Below, piece after piece: positions 8,659 to 16,324 of a stretch of DNA of 34,528 bases. The position numbers were made by a program, and so were the translations under genes. Positions within the stretch are counted from its first letter, which is position 1, and each line of letters starts with the position of its first letter. This DNA comes from JBGPBY01 sp041481485 (GTDB taxonomy: Bacteria; Acidobacteriota; Terriglobia; 20CM-2-55-15): contig JBGPBY010000007.1 of assembly GCA_041481485.1 (NCBI GenBank), forward strand, positions 1 through 34,528, written 5' to 3'. The notes under the pieces were generated by a model that worked only from the letters and a program-made list of their open reading frames with translations, did not search any database and was not told the DNA's origin.

Positions 8659-8837
8659 TTTCTCCTCCTTGAGAAATGCGACTTACTCTCGCGATACCAT
8701 TTCTACCGTCGTCTGGGCTTTGCACACCTGACACGGATATTGGTATCGTGCCATTTCGACTGCAAGCCGTTTAATGTGGATCTATGTTCCTTCTTCCTGT
8801 TGGACAGAAATTTCAGAGATCGGATTAAGGGAATCGA

Positions 8838-10439
8838 TCAGGGAAAGATTCCGGATTTGTAATCGCTCAGGATTTCCTGGGCTGCGCGTTCACCTTCCTG
8901 AGCGCCACCTTGCATAAATCCCTGGAATTCGAGGGAGCAGTGTTCGCCGGCGAAATGGCAGTTGCCCGAACGTTCGCGTTCAGCACCCGCGAACAAGGTA
9001 AATTGCCCGACCTTCCAATACGAATAAGAACCCAGTAAATATGGGTTTTTCCATGGCGTGTCCAGCGTCGCACGTCCATTCCATTGATGCGCGATCCCGG
9101 GGAAGACCGGTTCAATTTGCTTGAGGAAATTTTTGGCGTAATCATTCACGTTGTTTTCCGTAAAAGACGCGCCGGTACTACCACCAGTGTAATTGACAAG
9201 GATTCCGGTGTTGCCGGGTTGAGCGCGGGTGACATCCCATGTGGTCTGATAACCGGTGTCGGAAAAACTGCCGCCGTCGCCGAGACCCCATGGGCCTGGC
9301 TCATTCCATAATTTTTTGTTGAACTGAAGATGCAGCTTGGAATTGGTTCCATAGCCGATCAGCTGAATTGCCTTTCCCTTGACCTGGTTAAATCCGGCTC
9401 CGGAATAATCCAGACCTCTCAGGATCGAAAACGGCAGCGCCAGGATCACGCGATCGGCCGTCACGTTTACATTCGATTTCCCCTTGCGAAATCCGAGGGT
9501 GTACGTGCCGTCGTTGTTTTTTGCAATGGATGTCAGCGAGGTTCCCGTTTGAATGCTGTTCGGTGGCAGTGCCGCTGCAATGGCGCGAGGTAATTGTTCG
9601 TTTCCTCCGGCCAGATGGTAGCGTTCATCGGAGCGTCCGAAAATGCGGAAATTTCCGGGTGCGGATTGATAACCCAACAGATAAACAAGATTCAGAGAAC
9701 TTTGAAAAACAGTATCGGCGCCATACTCACTGGCGTACGCGATGTCGAGCAGCTGGCCCATCGGCGATGCATGGCCGCCAGGAACCCGGCTTTCGATCCA
9801 TCCGTGCACGGTCAGGTTGTCGAGCGCCGCACCGGCGCTGGTGAAGTTGTTATATAAAGTCGGAAACCCGGCGGCATTGAGATCCTTCTTGATTGCCATC
9901 CAGACCGGATTGAAATCCGCATTGGCCTGATCGCGCGTATAGTAGCGGCTGAAAAAATAATACGTCTCGGTGGATTGCGGCGGTTGCGCACTGGAAAGGT
10001 CGACGACATCGATGTGGAATCGCTTTGCCAGACCGAGGATCGTTTTGTGCGTGGTGTCGATCAACTCGCCGCAGTGTTCGCTAACCTGCCCGTTCGCCCA
10101 GGAAGTGGTATCAGAATGCATCCTGCCGCCGATGCGGCCAGACGCTTCGTATATCGTCGATGCAAAGCCCGCATCCTGCAGGGTAAGAGCGGCATTCAAT
10201 CCGGCAATGCCTCCGCCGACGATCGCAATCCGTGGGGCGCTTGCAGCAAGCACGCGTCCGGAATTTGCAAGAGCAACCGCTGCAGCCGCTGCGCCCGCGG
10301 TTTTCAGAAAATCGCGGCGGCCTGGTTGCTGGCAAAGCCTCTCCGCTTGAATCGTGTTCACTGGCTTTCCTGTGATTTCGGAAACTTCGAAATCACAATA
10401 GAGTTGCCGAAACCAGTTCATTAAATCCGTGCGTGGCAT
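8838..10439 (-). CDS. Tat-exported flavin monoamine oxidase family protein
   Basis: This is a 533-residue FAD-dependent oxidase of the amine oxidase family (the family includes monoamine, polyamine and L-amino-acid oxidases). The ATG at 10439 has AAGGAGG upstream. A twin-arginine motif RRDFLKTAG (residues 41-49) and an Ala-rich hydrophobic stretch (to about 66) indicate export of the folded flavoprotein. The dinucleotide-binding site IAIVGGGIAGLNAA (71-84) ends at YEASGRIGGRMHS, the standard continuation in this family. The C-terminal FAD-contacting segment is FAGAERERSGNCHFAGEHC. The 40 residues before the twin arginines are longer than usual for a Tat leader. Expected chemistry is oxidation of an amine to an imine with release of hydrogen peroxide; the substrate is unknown. 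It is divergent from the tandem VOC gene at 10550, with 110 bp between them. Confidence 0.9.
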   Translation of the reverse strand: MPRTDLMNWFRQLYCDFEVSEITGKPVNTIQAERLCQQPGRRDFLKTAGAAAAAVALANSGRVLAASAPRIAIVGGGIAGLNAALTLQDAGFASTIYEASGRIGGRMHSDTTSWANGQVSEHCGELIDTTHKTILGLAKRFHIDVVDLSSAQPPQSTETYYFFSRYYTRDQANADFNPVWMAIKKDLNAAGFPTLYNNFTSAGAALDNLTVHGWIESRVPGGHASPMGQLLDIAYASEYGADTVFQSSLNLVYLLGYQSAPGNFRIFGRSDERYHLAGGNEQLPRAIAAALPPNSIQTGTSLTSIAKNNDGTYTLGFRKGKSNVNVTADRVILALPFSILRGLDYSGAGFNQVKGKAIQLIGYGTNSKLHLQFNKKLWNEPGPWGLGDGGSFSDTGYQTTWDVTRAQPGNTGILVNYTGGSTGASFTENNVNDYAKNFLKQIEPVFPGIAHQWNGRATLDTPWKNPYLLGSYSYWKVGQFTLFAGAERERSGNCHFAGEHCSLEFQGFMQGGAQEGERAAQEILSDYKSGIFP

Positions 10440-10549
10440 AGAGCCTCCTTGCTGGCGGAATTATAGCGCTCGATTGAAGCGGTGGCGTTCCTCCGCGGAT
10501 TCTTTTTTGAAGAGTGATAGGATTAGCGCCTTACTCAACAGGAGGACAA

Positions 10550-11569
10550 ATGCCAAAATCCGTCAAGATCGTCTCTCTTGCCGCACTAATGATCTCATCG
10601 ATTGCCTTTGCCCAAAATGCGCCAGTACCCGCGTCGGCCGCGGCTTCCAGCAGCCATATTATCGGAGTCGGCAACTTCAGCCATATCGTCGCAGATCTTG
10701 ACAAGTCGCTGGCGTTCTATCGCGATGTCATCGGCCTCACACCCACTGCGCTACCTCAGGCTTTCAGCGGGAATCCCGCAATCATGAAACTGGGGAACAC
10801 CCCAGGGGCGCAATCGCGATACGTGGCGTTGAGTGTTCCGGGTTCTGCGATTGGAGTGGAGTTGATTGATTACAAGGATATCGATCGCAAACCGGCGCAG
10901 CCTCGCTTTCAGGATCCGGGAGCTGCGAATCTAATCGTCAGAGTGCGGGATTTGGATGCCGTCGTAGAGCGCGTGAAGAAGACGCCTGGCGCGAAGATTC
11001 TCACGGCGGGCGGCGGTCCTGCAACGATCGGAAGCGGCGCTCGCGCCATGTTTATTCAGGATCCGGACGGGTTCGTGATCGAGCTGGGTCTGGCGGGCGC
11101 GCCTCGCGGCGGTGCTGCAGCGCCCCAGCCGGAAGGCAATGTGGTTGGCGGAGGCTTCGAACTGGCCATCGAAGATACGGCTAAGACCGTCGCCTTCTAT
11201 CAGAAGTTGCTCGGCTTTCAATTAACTCCCGGTACGGCGTTCAATCCCGACAAAGTGATGAACGAAACGGCAGGTGTTCCCGGCGGCGCGTTCAAGCAAA
11301 GCCGCGGTCCGATCCCCGGAACCAATGCGACCATCACTTTTATCGAATTCTCTCAGGTGGAACGCAAACCGCTGAAGACCCGCGTGCAGGACCCGGGCAC
11401 GGCCATCCTTCAACTCAACGTACGGGATATGGATGGCCTGATGAAGGAACTCAAAGCCGGAGGCGCAGAGATCGTCACGACGGGCGGCGAGCCGGTGAGT
11501 CTCGGCAATTCCAAACTCGTCATCGTTCGCGATCCCAACAATCTCTTTCTCGAACTGATCCAACGGTAA
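10550..11569 (+). CDS. Exported tandem VOC (glyoxalase/bleomycin-resistance fold) protein
   Basis: This is a 339-residue protein starting at the ATG at 10550, six bases after AGGAGG, with a signal peptide (ending IAFAQ). Two vicinal-oxygen-chelate modules follow. Module 1 (about residues 40-180) starts at FSHIVADLDKSLAFYRDVIG, continues with IGVELIDYKDIDRKPAQPRF and ends FIQDPDGFVIELGLAG. Module 2 (about 200-339) starts at FELAIEDTAKTVAFYQKLLG and ends IVRDPNNLFLELIQR. VOC modules pair to form metal-binding sites used by glyoxalases, ring-cleaving dioxygenases, epimerases and binding proteins. Acidic strand-end residues that could be ligands are present in both modules, but the substrate is unknown. 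Export is unusual for VOC enzymes, which are mostly cytoplasmic. It is followed after 12 bp by a TPM-domain gene, probably in one operon. Confidence 0.9.
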   Translation: MPKSVKIVSLAALMISSIAFAQNAPVPASAAASSSHIIGVGNFSHIVADLDKSLAFYRDVIGLTPTALPQAFSGNPAIMKLGNTPGAQSRYVALSVPGSAIGVELIDYKDIDRKPAQPRFQDPGAANLIVRVRDLDAVVERVKKTPGAKILTAGGGPATIGSGARAMFIQDPDGFVIELGLAGAPRGGAAAPQPEGNVVGGGFELAIEDTAKTVAFYQKLLGFQLTPGTAFNPDKVMNETAGVPGGAFKQSRGPIPGTNATITFIEFSQVERKPLKTRVQDPGTAILQLNVRDMDGLMKELKAGGAEIVTTGGEPVSLGNSKLVIVRDPNNLFLELIQR

Positions 11570-11581
11570 AGAGGATTGAGT

Positions 11582-12103
11582 ATGCGCAAATTCATGATTC
11601 AGGGATTATTGGCTTGTTGCATTCTCCTCTTTTCGTCGTCATTGCATGCAGTAGAGACTCCTGTTCCCGCGCCTCCCCAAGCTTGGGTAACTGATCCGCC
11701 CCACTTTATGACGCCTGCTGCAGCCGCCGATTTGAATCTGCGGCTAGAGGCCTACGAAAAGCAGACTGGCCATCAAATGATTGTATGGATCGGCAGCACC
11801 ACCGGCGACGCGACAATTGAAGCCTGGAGTCTGAGTGCTTTCAACAAATGGGGGATTGGGCGGAAGGATATCAATGACGGAATTGCATTGTTCATCATGG
11901 TTCAGGATCAAAAGATCAGGATTGAACTCGGCCGGGGATTTGAAAAACAGGTATCGGATGCAACTGCTTCTCGCATTATCCGGGATATCCTTGCACCTCA
12001 AATTAGTGCCGGCAATAAAGACGCCGGGATCGTAGCGGCAATGGAGGCATTGGCGACGGCCGTTGGAGGCCCTTCACTTCCCGCTCGCGCGCAGGACAAG
12101 TAA
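11582..12103 (+). CDS. Exported TPM-domain protein (YgcG/Psb32-like)
   Basis: This is a 173-residue protein. The ATG at 11582 is preceded by GAGGA; the TTG at 11576 is less likely. A signal peptide (ending SLHAVE) precedes a short proline-rich piece and one TPM domain (about residues 35-160). Its features are the start FMTPAAAADLNLRLEAYEKQ, the central NKWGIGRKDINDGIALFIMV and IRIELGRGFEKQVSDA, and the closing helix IVAAMEALATAVGG. TPM domains occur in plant photosystem II repair proteins (TLP18.3/Psb32), where phosphatase activity was reported, and in many bacterial envelope proteins. Bacterial relatives often end in a membrane helix and a Gly-rich tail; both are absent here, so this one should be free in the periplasm. 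It lies 12 bp after the tandem VOC gene and is probably translated from the same message. Confidence 0.88.
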   Translation: MRKFMIQGLLACCILLFSSSLHAVETPVPAPPQAWVTDPPHFMTPAAAADLNLRLEAYEKQTGHQMIVWIGSTTGDATIEAWSLSAFNKWGIGRKDINDGIALFIMVQDQKIRIELGRGFEKQVSDATASRIIRDILAPQISAGNKDAGIVAAMEALATAVGGPSLPARAQDK

Positions 12104-12152
12104 ACGCGCCTTCAATCCAACCATTCCGTATAGCTCTCGGATTAGTACCTGA

Positions 12153-13034
12153 TTAGCGCTGCCTGGCTGGAAGAGGACCATCCAGGTCTCCAGGCTTGTA
12201 CGTTGCGATCGCGTCGGGTTGTGCATCGCGGGCCACGACGACACCAAACCAGGGAAGCATCATCTCCTCGGCTGTCATTTGGCCCCAACCGACAGTTTCA
12301 CCGGGCGACGGATTCAATGGATTATTCGCCGAATTATCATGGTGCGCGGTCACTACCATGCGTGCACCTTTCGGCACTCGGATAGGGGTTTCCAGTTCGT
12401 AGCCCAGCTGCCAATGGAAGTTGAACCGGGCACTAAGCACCGTTTCTTCCCGCCCGTTCGGATAGATCAGGCGATACGTCATGTCTTTGCCTCGCAGGTG
12501 CATGTGCGGCATGAACCAGACTAGATTCACATCCTGATTGAAGATCAACTCACCGATGGTTTCGTAGTTTGCTTCGCCGGCCGGAATGGCTTTTCGAGAG
12601 TCCACGAGATGTTCTGGCGCCATGATGATGAAGCGACGCTTTGCCGGACCTTTCGCGAGGGTGAACCCGACCATGGTTCTGTCCGTCGTTTCTTTACCGT
12701 TCGGAGTGTAATGAACTTCGAGGCGGATCGGCTTTCCACCCCGAATCAACTTTGCGGAATCCGTGTACCGGAAGTCCATTGGCTGGCTGCCCGGCGCGTA
12801 CACTGCTTCCATTGTCATGAACGCACCATGTCCGGTCTGCTGCTCGCGGATTCTCGCGATAACGTCGGCGTACCCGCCACCATTGGGCGCATTGCCTGCG
12901 ACGCCTGCACTACCTGGAACAAATGTGGGAGTACCTACGATTTTTGGTCTTCTAGCGGCCTTGCCCGGCGTCTGAGTCTGGACTGGAACCTGGACGATGG
13001 CGTGATGCACCACAGAGCCATACTGTGCTCCCAA
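12153..13034 (-). CDS. Copper type II monooxygenase-like core, 5'-truncated
   Basis: Up to 293 residues are readable from a TTG at 13034, with no ribosome-binding site and no signal peptide. An in-frame stop lies about 50 bases further upstream. The sequence matches the two-copper core of ascorbate-dependent (PHM-like) monooxygenases fused to redox domains in acidobacterial proteins: VVHHAIVQ near the start (copper H site), LEVHYTPNGK, MPHMHLRGKDM (copper M, HxH), and a later Met in GWGQMTAEEMML. Thus the putative copper ligands remain, while the front of the protein (leader and usual N-terminal domains) is missing. A truncated mobile-type ORF lies just upstream on the same strand, so a deletion probably removed the 5' part. 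It is likely a pseudogene; the copper core identity is fairly secure from its motifs. Confidence 0.7.
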   Translation of the reverse strand: MGAQYGSVVHHAIVQVPVQTQTPGKAARRPKIVGTPTFVPGSAGVAGNAPNGGGYADVIARIREQQTGHGAFMTMEAVYAPGSQPMDFRYTDSAKLIRGGKPIRLEVHYTPNGKETTDRTMVGFTLAKGPAKRRFIIMAPEHLVDSRKAIPAGEANYETIGELIFNQDVNLVWFMPHMHLRGKDMTYRLIYPNGREETVLSARFNFHWQLGYELETPIRVPKGARMVVTAHHDNSANNPLNPSPGETVGWGQMTAEEMMLPWFGVVVARDAQPDAIATYKPGDLDGPLPARQR

Positions 13035-13192
13035 CGGTAAGTTGTTTTGGCCGCAAGCTGCCCCAGGTCTGTGGGGCGTCTAATTGCGGACCTTGGACCC
13101 ATGGCACAACAGAACGTAAGCATCTCGCATGGGAACCAAAGTATAGATTCTTTGTCTGTGCCTTTTCCGCGTTTCGCAAAGAAATCTCGGAA

Positions 13193-13537
13193 TCATGCGG
13201 CGGCCTTCAAATGGGATATGGGAAACTGAACGTCGCGTAATTGGATGTGATTGCGCTCGGCGATCTGCCGAGCAAGATCTTCCTTCTTCACCTTCTCCTG
13301 CAGGTACTGAAAGGGCCGTCCTTCTTTCTGGGCCAAATCCACACCATGCTGTTTCACGCGGGCGGCGTGCTCCAGTAGAAACGTTTTCAACTCCCGGTAG
13401 CGGATATTGGAACTGTTGAAGAACTGGGCCATTTGCCAGCCGCTCATGATCGGCAGATAGCCGCGAAACAACATCCGGTCGAAGCAGGAAAGAACACCGT
13501 GAATCCGATCCGCGTATTTTGAAATGAATTCCCTCAT
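13193..13537 (-). pseudogene. N-terminal fragment of a widespread repeated ORF family of unknown function
   Basis: About 114 residues run from the ATG at 13537 (MREFISKYADRIHGVLSCFD). The pattern 'IHGVLSCFDRMLFRGYLP', then EGRPFQYL and KKEDLARQIAERNHI, matches the opening of a protein family I remember as about 400-450 residues long and present in many copies in Acidobacteria, Planctomycetes and others. There the text continues after 'IAERDGI' with a conserved Cys-rich and Leu/Arg-rich core. Here the match stops at residue about 100, and a short unrelated tail leads to TGA at 13193. It is therefore a 3'-truncated copy. The family's function is unknown to me; its copy number and patchy distribution suggest a mobile-element role. 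It lies 158 bp upstream of the truncated copper monooxygenase. Confidence 0.6.
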
Positions 13538-13568
13538 GGCTCCATCCAATGCGAGTGGAAGTCCGTCT

Positions 13569-13608
13569 CCGGAGGCACGAAAACTCCTCCGGTGAATTCC
13601 CCGGAGGA
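13569..13608 (+). promoter_or_regulatory. Three alternating CCGGAGG / CCTCCGG segments able to form mutually exclusive hairpins
   Basis: CCGGAGG (13569-13575), CCTCCGG (13586-13592) and CCGGAGG (13601-13607) occur in order. The middle segment can pair with either neighbour (10-base loop, or 8-base loop with an 8-bp stem). This resembles an attenuator layout ahead of the small gene at 13644, or the terminal structure of the truncated mobile-type ORF that starts at 13537 on the other strand. The role is inference; the pairing is seen directly. Confidence 0.4.
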
Positions 13609-13643
13609 TGCCGTCAGGGCGGCAATCGTGGCGAAGGTGAAAA

Positions 13644-13814
13644 ATGAACACAAAAAAACGTAAAGTTGGACGGCCCAAGCTGCCGAAGAGTCAAGTCAAG
13701 AATGTCATCGCTATTCGCTTGTCAGAGTCAGAGCGTAGCCTGTATGAAGAAGGTGCATCGCGGCAAGGCTTGAAGCTTTCAGACTGGATACGCCAAGCTT
13801 TGCAGCGGGCATGA
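13644..13814 (+). CDS. 56-residue basic protein, GRP motif plus ribbon-helix-helix-like fold
   Basis: This is a short ORF of 56 codons. The ATG at 13644 is preceded by GAAGGTGA at a normal distance. The N-terminus is strongly basic and contains KVGRPKLPK, a GRP core like that of AT-hook DNA-binding motifs. It continues with VIAIRLSESERSLYEEGA (strand and first helix) and LKLSDWIRQALQRA (second helix), the profile of small ribbon-helix-helix DNA-binding or plasmid mobilisation-type accessory proteins. It is probably a DNA-binding regulator. The next gene starts four bases after its stop, so the two should be translated together. It sits right beside a gene remnant and an alternating hairpin, which suggests that it came with a mobile element. 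The assignment of fold is by pattern only. Confidence 0.65.
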   Translation: MNTKKRKVGRPKLPKSQVKNVIAIRLSESERSLYEEGASRQGLKLSDWIRQALQRA

Positions 13815-13818
13815 AGCC

Positions 13819-14295
13819 ATGGGAACAACGAAGACGAAAAACCACTTTCAGAAAACCATTATCCCTTTCCTTCTCGCCATGTGTGTTCTCGCTTGGCCTT
13901 CCTTCGCACAAGAAGAGGATTCAGCAAACTACGGCAATGTAATCGGAATAGTCTTGGGTAAAGATGGAATGCCGCTAGCAAACGCTACAATCCGCATAGA
14001 ACAATTAGCTACGAATGGAGCCGGTATCCTGGTGGAGCGAACCTTAATTCAAAAGACCGGCAAAGATGGGCGGTACAGTTTGCGCAATATCCAAATAAGC
14101 CGCACTCCCGGTGAAGTCCGTTTACGAGTAAGTGTCGTCATCGACGACCAGAGCGTTATGATCAGGGGCGAAGCAGTCGGGGATGAACTCCGTTTAATGA
14201 GAGCTGGTGAGATCACGGTGGACTTTGATCTACGAAAGGCTCCCGTCCCGAGTACGGCACCAGCGCCACCACCGAGCGGGTTACAGCGGCAATAA
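13819..14295 (+). CDS. Exported single-domain carboxypeptidase-regulatory-like (Ig-like) protein
   Basis: This is a 158-residue protein starting at the ATG at 13819, only four bases after the stop of the 56-residue protein; the ribosome-binding site is weak, which suggests coupled translation. A signal peptide with a long basic front (to about residue 31, ending SFAQ) precedes one beta-sandwich domain: NVIGIVLGKDGMPLANATI, then DGRYSLRNIQISRTPGEVRL and EITVDFDL. That order (variant name, 'G.PL..A.I', then 'DG.Y.L.NI') is typical of carboxypeptidase-regulatory-like domains in secreted acidobacterial proteins. The tail is Pro/Ala-rich. It has no enzymatic residues; the probable role is as a binding or structural module in the periplasm. 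The function is unknown. Confidence 0.82.
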   Translation: MGTTKTKNHFQKTIIPFLLAMCVLAWPSFAQEEDSANYGNVIGIVLGKDGMPLANATIRIEQLATNGAGILVERTLIQKTGKDGRYSLRNIQISRTPGEVRLRVSVVIDDQSVMIRGEAVGDELRLMRAGEITVDFDLRKAPVPSTAPAPPPSGLQRQ

Positions 14296-14562
14296 AGATC
14301 CAAATTAGGACACTTGGGAGCAATCTGCTTTTGCAATAGTTTTCAACATTTATCAACCCTCCGGCGGATTTGTCGAGCGCTAGTGTATTCCAGTCAGGCT
14401 CTAATTCCCGCCCTTCAGTTGTTGATACACCATGCGGACAAAGCAATCGGCGATGGTTCCACCACCCGTATTGGAGGGAAGCAAGCCACCGTGAACTTTC
14501 GCATCGAAGGGAAATGCGTGATGAACGCATGAAGAGGTCGGGAAAGCTGAAATCAAGACACT

Positions 14563-15411
14563 TCACTGAAACGAATTGCCGATGGCCCGAATCCGCATTC
14601 CATCGGGATCACTGAATTCAGCAGTTATTACAATCTTCGAATCTTCCACTTTCACGCCAAGCTGGCGGAGTCTTCGCACAGCAGATTCATAATCGAAGCT
14701 AATTACAGAGACATCAAACCGGGCTACTCCCGAACGTTCGCCATCGGGTGTCTTTCGTAAACCGATAGTTGGGGTTGTGCGCGATCTGTCAATGCGAAAC
14801 GAGATGTAATCCTTCATATACTCTGGAGAGTTGCCAAGGAGCTTCTGGTAGAACGCGGCCGAGCCGTCCACGTCGGTGACATTCAGCAGTACGTGCATCA
14901 GGTGACTTGGTTCAAAAATGGCTTTCTCCGGAAATGCGACAGTTTCCGCTAAGAAGGTTGCGGGATTCAAAAGGCTCCAGCCATCCTCGGGAGAAAGCTG
15001 TGTGCGAATGGCATCGGGATCGTTCACTCCAGTGTCGCGGCCACTTGGATAGTCCTGATATTCGATGGCGCGCTGCGCGAGATGGGCGTGAAGCCGAGGC
15101 ATGTCCAATCCTCTGATGGCGATGGAGAAGTGATCCACTTTGATGCTGCCATTTCTCTTTGGTTGTTCGAACGCCATATAGCTTCGACCCAGCTTTAAGT
15201 ACCGCTTCCCGTTTCGAACCTTCAGGTCGTTGGTGACAATTCGGGGATTGCCGAAGATCCGCGCGAAGAGGTCGCGCGACTTTTCGACGTTGGAAACATA
15301 GAACTCAATGTGATCCAGCCCGGCGAATTCGGGCTGCTGCTCTTGTGCGAGGAGCCCACCGGAAGTTAAGACCCCAGCGCCGATTAGACCAAACATTTCC
15401 CTGCGATTCAT
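14563..15411 (-). CDS. Exported tandem VOC-fold protein with twin-arginine leader
   Basis: This is a 282-residue protein from the ATG at 15411, which opens MNRREMFGLIGAGVLTSGG, a Tat-like leader (RREMF). Two ATG codons 21 bases upstream would add seven residues; neither option has a clear ribosome-binding site. Module 1 (about residues 30-150) opens GLDHIEFYVSNVEKSRDLFA and has VDHFSIAIRGLDMPRLHAHL. Module 2 (about 170-282) opens LMHVLLNVTDVDGSAAFYQK and ends FSDPDGMRIRAIG. Both are vicinal-oxygen-chelate folds; His residues at the module starts could be metal ligands. The Tat leader implies that the cofactor or metal is loaded in the cytoplasm, but this is inferred. It is the second of three exported two-module VOC proteins in the window, and their sequences are clearly different from each other. 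The substrate is unknown. Confidence 0.87.
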   Translation of the reverse strand: MNRREMFGLIGAGVLTSGGLLAQEQQPEFAGLDHIEFYVSNVEKSRDLFARIFGNPRIVTNDLKVRNGKRYLKLGRSYMAFEQPKRNGSIKVDHFSIAIRGLDMPRLHAHLAQRAIEYQDYPSGRDTGVNDPDAIRTQLSPEDGWSLLNPATFLAETVAFPEKAIFEPSHLMHVLLNVTDVDGSAAFYQKLLGNSPEYMKDYISFRIDRSRTTPTIGLRKTPDGERSGVARFDVSVISFDYESAVRRLRQLGVKVEDSKIVITAEFSDPDGMRIRAIGNSFQ

Positions 15412-15528
15412 GGCACGCTCGTTGCGCATCATGTTACACGCATGACTCCGCCGGTTGAGAAATGAAAATTGATTGGTTTTTCTTTCCCACGGAATGACGG
15501 TAGCTCTGGTTAAGGAGCTGCGACATCC

Positions 15529-16269
15529 TTAACGCGCACCGTACTGCTTTAACAGCGCCATGACATCCTCTCGCTTTGCCTTTGCCGCAAGTCGAAGTGC
15601 GGTCTCGTTGCTGGCCACCCCATTCATGTTCTTTCCCGAGATGATGTTCACGTCCGCACCGGCCTCGACGAGAAATTTCACAGTCTCCGGCGGTGCTCTC
15701 TGAGCGGCCCACATCAGTGGTGTTCTGCCCCAGTCGTCTCTCTGATTGACATCAAATCCACGTTCCATCAACAGCCGGACAATCTCGCGCGCCGCTGCGT
15801 CTCCATCTCTATCGAAGCTAAGACGCCGAAATGCAGGGCGGGCCCCTGCTTCAAGCAGGCTGCGGACGATGGCTGGGTTTTCCCTAGAGATGGCGTACTC
15901 CATCGCACTGAATTTGCTGGGATGGTCGACAGCTGACCAATCGGCACCATGTTTGAGCAAAAGTTCGACGATTTCCGAATGGTCCTGCTGCGTCGCCGCG
16001 AGCAATGCCGTCTGGTTGGCAAATGCTCCGGCAATATTGGGATCCGCACCGTGCTCCAACAGAAATCGAACGGCCGCAACATTGCCGCGAGTCGATGCGT
16101 CTATGAGGTAAGTTGTCGTGTCTTCGTAAAGGCCGCGTTCGTCGGGCACAGTTGTCGCGATCACTCGGTTGATGTCGGCCCCTTGCGTCAGGAGGCGAGA
16201 TGCCGCTTGGAAGTCTGCATTGGAAATTGCGGAACCGAGGTCCAGATCGAGTTGGCTGGGCTTGCTCAT
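15529..16269 (-). CDS. Ankyrin-repeat protein
   Basis: This is a 246-residue protein if it starts at the ATG at 16269 (MSKPSQLDLDLGSAISN). A longer frame to 16350 exists, but its extra residues look unlike the repeats; no start has a clear ribosome-binding site. It holds about five to six ankyrin repeats, for example AISNADFQAASRLLTQGADI, then STRGNVAAVRFLLEHGADPN, QQDHSEIVELLLKHGADW, ISRENPAIVRSLLEAGARP and GRTPLMWAAQRAPPETVKF, ending ETALRLAAKAKREDVMALLK. Two repeats carry insertions: about residues 35-50 (TVPDERGLYEDTTTYL) and 140-155. No signal peptide or membrane segment is seen, so it is probably cytoplasmic and a protein-binding module. The partner is unknown. It lies on the same strand between the tandem VOC gene and the haloperoxidase gene but with gaps of 117 and 55 bp. 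Confidence 0.85.
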   Translation of the reverse strand: MSKPSQLDLDLGSAISNADFQAASRLLTQGADINRVIATTVPDERGLYEDTTTYLIDASTRGNVAAVRFLLEHGADPNIAGAFANQTALLAATQQDHSEIVELLLKHGADWSAVDHPSKFSAMEYAISRENPAIVRSLLEAGARPAFRRLSFDRDGDAAAREIVRLLMERGFDVNQRDDWGRTPLMWAAQRAPPETVKFLVEAGADVNIISGKNMNGVASNETALRLAAKAKREDVMALLKQYGAR

Positions 16270-16324
16270 GCGAGGGCAGAGCATACATGCAAGATGAAGG
16301 CACGTGTCAGCCGAAGTGATTCCT

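Noticed and set aside
13644..13680. KKRKV in the 56-residue protein resembling a nuclear localisation signal
   Set aside because: This is a bacterial gene; the basic run is explained by DNA binding.
14296..14562. 267-bp region between convergent genes
   Set aside because: I searched for a gene, palindrome or remnant and found nothing that could be supported.
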